Below are positions 58,652 through 64,000 of a stretch of 64,000 nucleotides of DNA, piece by piece (position 1 is the first letter of the stretch; every line of letters starts with the position of its first letter). Source of the DNA: Acidimicrobiales bacterium (lineage in GTDB: Bacteria > Actinomycetota > Acidimicrobiia > Acidimicrobiales > MedAcidi-G1); assembly GCA_014237715.1 (NCBI GenBank), contig JAAZZG010000005.1:94391-158390 (forward strand), read 5' to 3'. The notes below the pieces were generated by a model. The model had not been told where the DNA came from and did not search any database. It saw nothing but the letters and a program-made list of their open reading frames with translations. The position numbers were made by a program, and so were the translations under genes.

Positions 58652-59587
58652 ATGGCCCACGGCCGTATCACCGGTTGGGCAACCCATCTTCCCGAGCGCC
58701 GGCTCACCAACCACGATCTCGCTGAGATCGTGGACACCACCGACGAGTGGATCCGTGAACGCAGTGGTATCGGGGCCCGCCACGTCGACGGAAGGGTGAC
58801 CGAGATGTCGGCGGAGGCCGGGCGCGACGCACTGGCCATGGCCGGCGTGGATCCCGCCGACGTGGACCTCCTCCTGCTGGCAACCTGCAGTAGCGATCAG
58901 CAGTTTCCGGCAAGCGCCTCGGTCGTCCAGCACGAGCTGGGTATGTCCTGTGGAGCGATCGACCTGAACGCGGCCTGCTCGGGCTTCGTCTACGGCCTGG
59001 TCACCGCGATGCAGTTCGCCGAGGGCGGCATGGAAACCATCTTGCTCATCGGCAGCGATGCCCTCAGCGGCATCACCGACTGGACCGACCGGGGCACCTG
59101 CGTCCTGTTCGGCGATGGTGCCGGCGCCGTGGTTATCCAACGCTCCGCCGACGCACCGACGCTGCTGGGCTGGGACCTCATGTCGGACGGCTCGGCCGCG
59201 TCCATCCTTACTTGCGAGCATGGCGGGAAGATCTTCATGAACGGCAAGGAGGTCTTCCGTCGCGCCATCCTGGCCATCGAGGGAGCGGCCACCAGGGCCC
59301 TGGAACGGGCTGCCGTGTCCATCGACGACATCACCCTGGTGGTCCCCCACCAGGCCAACATCCGAATCATTGAGGCTGCCCTGAAGCGGCTCGACATTCC
59401 CATCGAGAAGGCCGCCATGGTGCTCGAACACACCGGCAACACGTCCGCCGCCTCGATCCCTCTGGCCTTCGTCGACGCTCTCGGCAAGGGTCGGGTCGAT
59501 CCCGGCGACCTGGTTCTGATGGTCGGATTCGGTGCCGGGATGTCCTCGGCAGCCGCTGTGGTCCGCTGGGACCCACCCGGCGCCTGA
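58652..59587 (+). CDS. fabH: Beta-ketoacyl-ACP synthase III
   Basis: The 311-residue condensing enzyme starts fatty-acid synthesis from acyl-CoA and malonyl-ACP. The triad is clear: Cys in DLNAACSGFVYG, His in VPHQANIRII, Asn in EHTGNTSAASIP, plus the glycine-rich end LMVGFGAGMSSAA. The Met after the triad region allows straight or branched primers; not resolved. The ATG matches the family N-terminus (GRITGWATHLPERR). No other fab genes adjoin it. Confidence 0.93.
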   Translation: MAHGRITGWATHLPERRLTNHDLAEIVDTTDEWIRERSGIGARHVDGRVTEMSAEAGRDALAMAGVDPADVDLLLLATCSSDQQFPASASVVQHELGMSCGAIDLNAACSGFVYGLVTAMQFAEGGMETILLIGSDALSGITDWTDRGTCVLFGDGAGAVVIQRSADAPTLLGWDLMSDGSAASILTCEHGGKIFMNGKEVFRRAILAIEGAATRALERAAVSIDDITLVVPHQANIRIIEAALKRLDIPIEKAAMVLEHTGNTSAASIPLAFVDALGKGRVDPGDLVLMVGFGAGMSSAAAVVRWDPPGA

Positions 59588-59614
59588 CCCGCCTCACGAC
59601 CCGGACCGTCCACC

Positions 59615-61603
59615 ATGCTCACCGCTACGGGGCTGTCGCGTGCCTTCGGCCCGCGCCTGCTGTTCCATGACGTTGCACTCCAGTTGGGTGCCGGCCGGCG
59701 GGTGGCCCTGGTAGGCGGCAACGGCACCGGCAAAACCACGCTGATAGAGACCATCGTCGGGCTTCAGGAACCCGACACAGGGGAGGTCCATCGACCACGG
59801 GACCTGCGGATCGGCTACCTCCCCCAGGAACTGCCGACCGAGACCGGGAGATCAGTGTTCGAGCAGGTGATGCTGGGTGCCGGACCGGTCACGGAACTGG
59901 CCACCCGAATCGAGGATCTCGGGGTACGGATCGGCGCCGCCTCGGGCGACGAACAGGCCCGCCTCCTGGACCAGTTCGGTGAGGCCCAGTCACGCTTCGA
60001 GCAGATCGGCGGCTACGCCGTGGAGGCCGACGCCCACCGAATCCTCTCGGGGCTCGGCTTCGACTCGGCCGACCACGACCGACCCATGGACGAGATGTCC
60101 GGTGGCTGGCGAATGCGCATCGCCCTGGCCCGCCTCCTGTTGTCGGCCCCTGACCTCCTGATCATGGATGAACCCACCAACCACCTCGACGTGGACAGCG
60201 TGGCGTGGCTGGAGCAGCACCTGGCCAACTGGTCAGGGGGCCTGTTGTTCGTCAGCCACGACCGGGACTTCATCGATGCGGTGGCCAATCGGATTCTGGA
60301 ACTGTCCGGCAATCGGATCACCGAGTACGTGGGCGGGTTCGCCGAGTTCGTGGTGGCCCGCGAAGAGCAGTTGGCCGCCCAGCGGGCCATCGCCGCCCAG
60401 CAGAACCGCCAGGTGGCCCAGACCGAGAAGTTCATCGAACGGTTCCGCTACAAGGCCAGCAAGGCCCGTCAGGTCCAGAGCCGGGTCAAGGCTCTGGAAA
60501 AGCTCGACCGGATGGTCGTTGACGAACCCGACGACCCGGCCAGCCGGTTCGGGTTCCCCAAGCCACGGCGGTCATCGCGTCTGGTCGCTGAACTCCACGA
60601 CGTCACGGCCGGCTACCCGGTCGCAGACGGGGCCAGCGTCCAATCGGGCAACGAGCCGGGCAACGAGCCGGGCAACGAGGTCATCCTACGGAACGTCACC
60701 TTCGACGTGGAGCGGGGTCGCAAGGTAGCCCTGGTCGGTCCGAACGGGGCCGGCAAGACCACCCTCGTCCGGCTCCTAACCGGCGACATGCCGCCGCTGG
60801 CCGGGCAGGTGACCCGGGGCACCAACGTCGACCTTTCCCACTTCGACCAACTCCAAGCGGAGATACTCGACGATCAGCGCACCGTGCTCGAGGAGTTCAA
60901 GACGGTTCCCGGTGTGGGGGTCGACGGTCGTAACCCACGGACGTACCTGGCCTCCTTCGGCTTCCGAGGCGACGCCGTCGACCGCCGTGTGGGCGACCTC
61001 TCGGGCGGAGAGCAGACCCGACTGGCACTGGCCAAGACGTTGGCCGTCCCGGTCAACCTCCTGGTACTAGACGAGCCCACCAACCACCTGGATCTGCCCA
61101 GTTGTGACGTCCTGGAGGACGCCCTACTGGCCTACCCGGGCACCGTCGTGCTCATCACCCACGACCGCCACCTGATCCGATCGGTCGCCGACTGCGCCGT
61201 TGAGGTCAGGGACGGCAGGGCAACCTGGCACGAGGGCGTCCCCGACCGGGTGCTCTACCCGGTGAAGGTGGACTCGATGCCTGCCCCGTCATCCCACGGT
61301 GCGACGGCCCGTCGCGGAAACGGAACCCCGGACGGAAACCGGAAGGGCGGTGGCCAATCTGCCGGGAAGGGCCGCCAGCGCGATCCACGACAGGGCCTCC
61401 AGCGGAAGTTGGGACGGGCCGAAAAGCAGTGGGAGGCCGCCGAGGCCGCCGTGGTGGAGGTCCAGGAGCGTCTGGCCGACCCCGACCTGTACCAGGACCC
61501 CGACGGTGCCGCCGCCGTGGTTGCCGAACACGAGGCGGCCAAGGACCGGGCCGCCGAGCTGATGGCCGAATGGGAACGCCTCAACCTACAGCTCGCTGAC
61601 TGA
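59615..61603 (+). CDS. ABC-F family ATPase
   Basis: The 662-residue protein has two ABC domains: Walker [15 protein letters not shown] and [15 protein letters not shown], signatures [15 protein letters not shown] and [15 protein letters not shown], and Walker [15 protein letters not shown] and [14 protein letters not shown]. Between them is the long helical linker ([20 protein letters not shown]). A coiled-coil C-terminal arm (residues about 590-660) is present, as in Uup-like proteins. Family members act on the ribosome. A short GNEP repeat interrupts the second ABC domain start. Confidence 0.9.
   Translation: MLTATGLSRAFGPRLLFHDVALQLGAGRRVALVGGNGTGKTTLIETIVGLQEPDTGEVHRPRDLRIGYLPQELPTETGRSVFEQVMLGAGPVTELATRIEDLGVRIGAASGDEQARLLDQFGEAQSRFEQIGGYAVEADAHRILSGLGFDSADHDRPMDEMSGGWRMRIALARLLLSAPDLLIMDEPTNHLDVDSVAWLEQHLANWSGGLLFVSHDRDFIDAVANRILELSGNRITEYVGGFAEFVVAREEQLAAQRAIAAQQNRQVAQTEKFIERFRYKASKARQVQSRVKALEKLDRMVVDEPDDPASRFGFPKPRRSSRLVAELHDVTAGYPVADGASVQSGNEPGNEPGNEVILRNVTFDVERGRKVALVGPNGAGKTTLVRLLTGDMPPLAGQVTRGTNVDLSHFDQLQAEILDDQRTVLEEFKTVPGVGVDGRNPRTYLASFGFRGDAVDRRVGDLSGGEQTRLALAKTLAVPVNLLVLDEPTNHLDLPSCDVLEDALLAYPGTVVLITHDRHLIRSVADCAVEVRDGRATWHEGVPDRVLYPVKVDSMPAPSSHGATARRGNGTPDGNRKGGGQSAGKGRQRDPRQGLQRKLGRAEKQWEAAEAAVVEVQERLADPDLYQDPDGAAAVVAEHEAAKDRAAELMAEWERLNLQLAD
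60646..60681 (+). repeat. Short 12-base repeat inside the ABC-F gene
   Basis: GGGCAACGAGCC is repeated about three times in tandem and encodes GNEP. It falls in the loop before the second ATPase domain and probably varies in number. Confidence 0.8.
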
Positions 61604-61654
61604 CCAGGGCCCGCTGACCAACGCCCCACTGGCCAACCAGGTCGCGACGCTCAC

Positions 61655-61660
61655 TACGGT
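61655..61660 (+). promoter_or_regulatory. Leaderless-type -10 box of surE
   Basis: TACGGT is 8 nt before the ATG of surE. Confidence 0.45.
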
Positions 61661-61668
61661 CGGGAACC

Positions 61669-62496
61669 ATGCGAATACTGGTCACCAACGACGACGGCAT
61701 TGACTCGGTGGGCCTCCACGAACTGGCCCGGGCTCTGGTCGACCTCGGCGAGGTCACAGTGGTGGCCCCCGATGCCGAGTACTCGGGAGCCGGCGCCTCG
61801 CTAGGGGCCATGCACCTGATCCGCCCCGAGGTCCATGACGCGACCATCGACGGCATCGACCGCTCCTGGTCGGTCAGCGGCCCGCCGGGGCTGTGCGTCA
61901 TCTACAGCCGCCTCGGTTTGTTCGGCGACCCATTTGACCTAGTGGTGGCTGGCATCAACCCAGGGATGAACGTCGGACGGTCCGTGTACCACTCGGGCAC
62001 CGTGGGCGCAGCTCTTACTGCACGCAACGGAGGCACTACAGGCATCGCCGTGAGCCAGGCCGTCACCGGTTGGGGCATCGAGGGTCAGGGGGCCGACGAG
62101 GTGCTGATCGATCAGCACTGGGCGACAGCAGCCACGGTGGCCCGCTCCGTGGTGGAGGCAATGGCCCAGAACCCGCCGACTACCGCCGAGGTGCTCAACG
62201 TGAACGTCCCCAATATCCCGTTGGGCGAACTGCAGGGCTGGCGCCACACGGTGACCGGATCGGCACCCCCTCGAAGTCTGACCACCGCCGACATGGTCCC
62301 CAAGGAGGGCCATGCCGGGAGCTATCGGGTGGAGATGCACTGGGGTGAAGCCGGCGAACTCCCCGTCGACACCGACGGTGGCGCAGTGATGGCCGGCCTG
62401 GTCAGCCTCAGCCGCCTGAACCGCCTGCACGATGAGCCGCCCCCGGCCGACGACCCGGCAGCTCGCGGCCTCGATGGGCTACTGGGTCGAGCATGA
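61669..62496 (+). CDS. surE: 5'/3'-nucleotidase SurE
   Basis: The 275-residue enzyme removes phosphate from nucleotides and short polyphosphates. It has the SurE signature MRILVTNDDGIDSVGL, APDAEYSGAGASL, the Ser/Asn ligand loop VVAGINPGMNVGRSVYHSGT, and the C-terminal dimer arm. Its stop overlaps the start of the next gene as ATGA, so the two are coupled. Confidence 0.93.
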   Translation: MRILVTNDDGIDSVGLHELARALVDLGEVTVVAPDAEYSGAGASLGAMHLIRPEVHDATIDGIDRSWSVSGPPGLCVIYSRLGLFGDPFDLVVAGINPGMNVGRSVYHSGTVGAALTARNGGTTGIAVSQAVTGWGIEGQGADEVLIDQHWATAATVARSVVEAMAQNPPTTAEVLNVNVPNIPLGELQGWRHTVTGSAPPRSLTTADMVPKEGHAGSYRVEMHWGEAGELPVDTDGGAVMAGLVSLSRLNRLHDEPPPADDPAARGLDGLLGRA

Positions 62497-63083
62497 CCGA
62501 ACCCGGATCGACCCCGGTCTGGTACGTGGCCTACGGGTCCAATCTGCTGGCCGCCCGGTTCGACGCCTACCTTCAGAGTTGCGGCGACGACACGCCGTGG
62601 GGACCCCATCGGGGTGCCACCGACCCCCGTCCGGCGACCGGTGACAGACGGGTCGTGGTCCCCCATCCGGTGTTCTTCGGCGGCCACTCCTCACGTTGGG
62701 ACGGCGGCTGCTGCTTTTGTCCAGACGAACCCACATCGGCCGACCGGCGCGACGTGGTGGGTCGGGCATGGCGCATCACGTGGGATCAGATGGCCGACGT
62801 GGTCGCCCAGGAGAACGGCCGGCCCACTGAAGACGCCTTCCTGCCCTCGGAACCGCCTGCATCTGGTGAGTCCGTCCGGGTGCTGGACGGGATCATCGAC
62901 CTGCTGATCGGCATGGATCGAATCGACGACGAGCCGGTCTGCACGCTGGGTTCCACGGCCCCTCCGCCCGCGGGACCGCCCAGCATGTCGTATCGGGCTG
63001 TGCTGGCCGCCGGCATGGCCGAGATGGGCCTCCAGCCCGAAGAGGCCGAACAGCACCTGCTGGATCTAGACCGCAGCCGCTGA
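62493..63083 (+). CDS. Gamma-glutamylcyclotransferase-fold protein
   Basis: The 196-residue protein has the YGSN motif of the GGCT/AIG2/BtrG fold (WYVAYGSNLLAARFDAYL), a long central loop with FFGGHSSRWDGGCCFCP, and VGRAWRITWDQMADVVAQE. The likely catalytic Glu is in the AQENGR region but is uncertain. Relatives cyclise gamma-glutamyl or gamma-aminoacyl groups; no substrate is known here. Coupled to surE. Confidence 0.8.
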   Translation: MTEPGSTPVWYVAYGSNLLAARFDAYLQSCGDDTPWGPHRGATDPRPATGDRRVVVPHPVFFGGHSSRWDGGCCFCPDEPTSADRRDVVGRAWRITWDQMADVVAQENGRPTEDAFLPSEPPASGESVRVLDGIIDLLIGMDRIDDEPVCTLGSTAPPPAGPPSMSYRAVLAAGMAEMGLQPEEAEQHLLDLDRSR

Positions 63084-63164
63084 GCACGCTGGCTGACCAG
63101 ACCCGCTGACGACACCGGCCGATCCGGATGGGAAGGCCGAAGCCCGCACCTGGCAGGCGCCTGT

Positions 63165-63947
63165 TCAGATGGTGATGAGGCCGCCGTTGGGCGAGATCCA
63201 CTGGCCGGTGATGAACGAGCTCTCCGACGAAGCCAGGAACAGCGCCGTGGCGGCGATCTCCTCGGCCGTTCCCTGCCGTCGCAGTGGTGTCATCATCACC
63301 ATCGGGGCCAGCATGGCCTCATCGACGTCGGCGGTCATCGGGGTGTCGATCACCCCGGGGGCAATGGCGTTGATGCGGATGCCCATGGCCCCCAGTTCCC
63401 TAGAGGCTGCCCGGGTGAACCCCAGGACCGCTCCCTTGGCCGAGGCGTAGTGCACCGGACCCCAACCAGCCAGACCGGCAATGCTCGACAACGTGATGAC
63501 CGACCCGCCCTCACCCATCAACTTGACGGCCTCGCGGGTACCAAGGAAGGTCCCCCCGGCGTGGATGGCCATCATCTTGGAGAACGCCTCGTAACCCATC
63601 AGCGACATCTGGGAGCCCTGTCCGGCCATCATCTCGTCGAAGCCGTCGCCGGGCAGGCGGCTCACTCCAGCGTTGTTGACCTGCACGTCGAGACAACCCC
63701 AGGTCCCGTGGATCTGAGCAAACATCGAGACCATGTCGCCCTCGTCGCACACGTCGCCCCCGAAGGCCTGGTGACCGTCACCGTCGAGCAACTTGACGGT
63801 CTCGTCGGCCGCCTCCTCGCGAAGGTCCTGGGCAGCAATGGTGGCGCCCTCCTCGGCGAACCTCAGGGCCATGGCCCGTCCTAGGCCCGAACCGGCACCG
63901 GTGATGCAGGCCACCTTCCCTGCCAGACGGCCCGTTTCCCGACTCAT
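63165..63947 (-). CDS. Short-chain dehydrogenase/reductase
   Basis: The 260-residue NAD(P)-dependent protein has the cofactor loop ITGAGSGLGRAMALRFA, VNNAGVSRLPG, Ser then YASAK in LSSIAGLAGWGPVHYASAK, and NAIAPGVIDTPM. Asp in AAQDLREE suggests NAD. The substrate is unknown. AGGAG lies 6 nt before the ATG, and a six-codon ORF with a stronger ribosome site overlaps the start (ATGA). Confidence 0.88.
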   Translation of the reverse strand: MSRETGRLAGKVACITGAGSGLGRAMALRFAEEGATIAAQDLREEAADETVKLLDGDGHQAFGGDVCDEGDMVSMFAQIHGTWGCLDVQVNNAGVSRLPGDGFDEMMAGQGSQMSLMGYEAFSKMMAIHAGGTFLGTREAVKLMGEGGSVITLSSIAGLAGWGPVHYASAKGAVLGFTRAASRELGAMGIRINAIAPGVIDTPMTADVDEAMLAPMVMMTPLRRQGTAEEIAATALFLASSESSFITGQWISPNGGLITI

Positions 63948-63964
63948 ACGTGCTCCTGATCCAT
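63944..63964 (-). CDS. Six-codon upstream ORF of the SDR gene
   Basis: ATG-GAT-CAG-GAG-CAC-GTA-TGA (MDQEHV) stands 6 nt after GGGGAGGA and ends within the SDR start codon region. It could couple ribosome entry at a strong site to the SDR start. It is short enough to be chance. Confidence 0.35.
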   Translation of the reverse strand: MDQEHV

Positions 63965-63985
63965 GTTGATTCCTCCCCGATCAGG
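63955..63985. promoter_or_regulatory. Inverted repeat around the ribosome site of the SDR leader
   Basis: CCTGATC and GATCAGG flank 17 bases that contain the GGGGAGGA ribosome site and the ATG of the six-codon ORF. It could be an operator or a hairpin that presents or hides the ribosome site. Confidence 0.4.
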
Positions 63986-64000
63986 CTGGCCACAAGGTGC

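Overview
The window is a contiguous piece of a high-GC actinobacterial chromosome, most likely from the class Acidimicrobiia (inference). Supporting signs are the rho-rpmE-prfA-prmC order, PdtaS, DUF3107, the MSMEG_4193/DUF3090/SCO1664 trio, two F420-associated proteins, frequent GTG/TTG starts, and many genes whose only upstream signal is a TANNNT hexamer 6-9 nt before the start codon, the signature of leaderless mRNAs. I see no insertion sequence, integrase, phage gene or CRISPR array, and the region reads as core chromosome. A few features fit a low-nutrient aquatic life: a phosphonate-type transporter, a zinc-free L31, and a DddP-like protein.

Layout. 1-4.7 kb: prmC (partial), prfA, an unknown gene, rpmE, and rho with a long structured leader, all on the minus strand. 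5-12 kb: an ApgM-like protein (probable homoserine kinase), thrC, hom, lysA and argS, a threonine/lysine block. 12-14.2 kb: a DddP-like M24 protein and an EamA exporter. 14.4-19 kb: a phnD-phnC-phnE-phnE transporter coupled to a ROK kinase. 19-22.6 kb: a divergent module with nrtR and a dienelactone hydrolase on one side and a von Willebrand A protein and an ARPP-1 (DUF6569) protein on the other, followed by tRNA-Arg(CCG). 22.7-28.6 kb: a shortened NTF2-like protein, an F420 beta-subunit protein, a lipoprotein, family 5 uracil-DNA glycosylase, and the MSMEG_4193/DUF3090/SCO1664 trio with a new small ORF and an unknown gene. 28.6-34.4 kb: etfAB, a lipid kinase, a GDPD phosphodiesterase, PdtaS and DUF3107. 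34.4-37.3 kb: mrp divergent from a SufR-like regulator, followed by an internally deleted cysteine desulfurase and a SixA-like phosphatase. 37.3-44.1 kb: a complete cytochrome c maturation operon, ccmABCDEFGH. 44.1-49.2 kb: a Septum_form lipoprotein, a glycosidase/glycosyltransferase pair, TetR, Nudix and Fur. 49.3-57.2 kb: MaoC, acetoacetyl-CoA synthetase, a phosphatase, a luciferase-like oxidoreductase, class I fumarase, an FAH hydrolase and a twin-tail ribosome hibernation factor. 57.2-64 kb: coaE, cysQ, fabH, an ABC-F protein, surE, a cyclotransferase-fold protein and an SDR.

The best leads for undescribed biology are the NrtR/vWA/ARPP-1 module with its TGTCA-rich control region, the DddP-like protein that keeps every metal ligand but has Gly at the lyase's catalytic Asp, the SufR/Mrp locus with a desulfurase deleted in frame, the ROK kinase without zinc cysteines tied to a phosphonate-type transporter, the tandem-hairpin leader of rho, and the duplicated ribosome-binding-site/start module of fumarase. 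All functional statements come from reading motifs and context; no database search was run.
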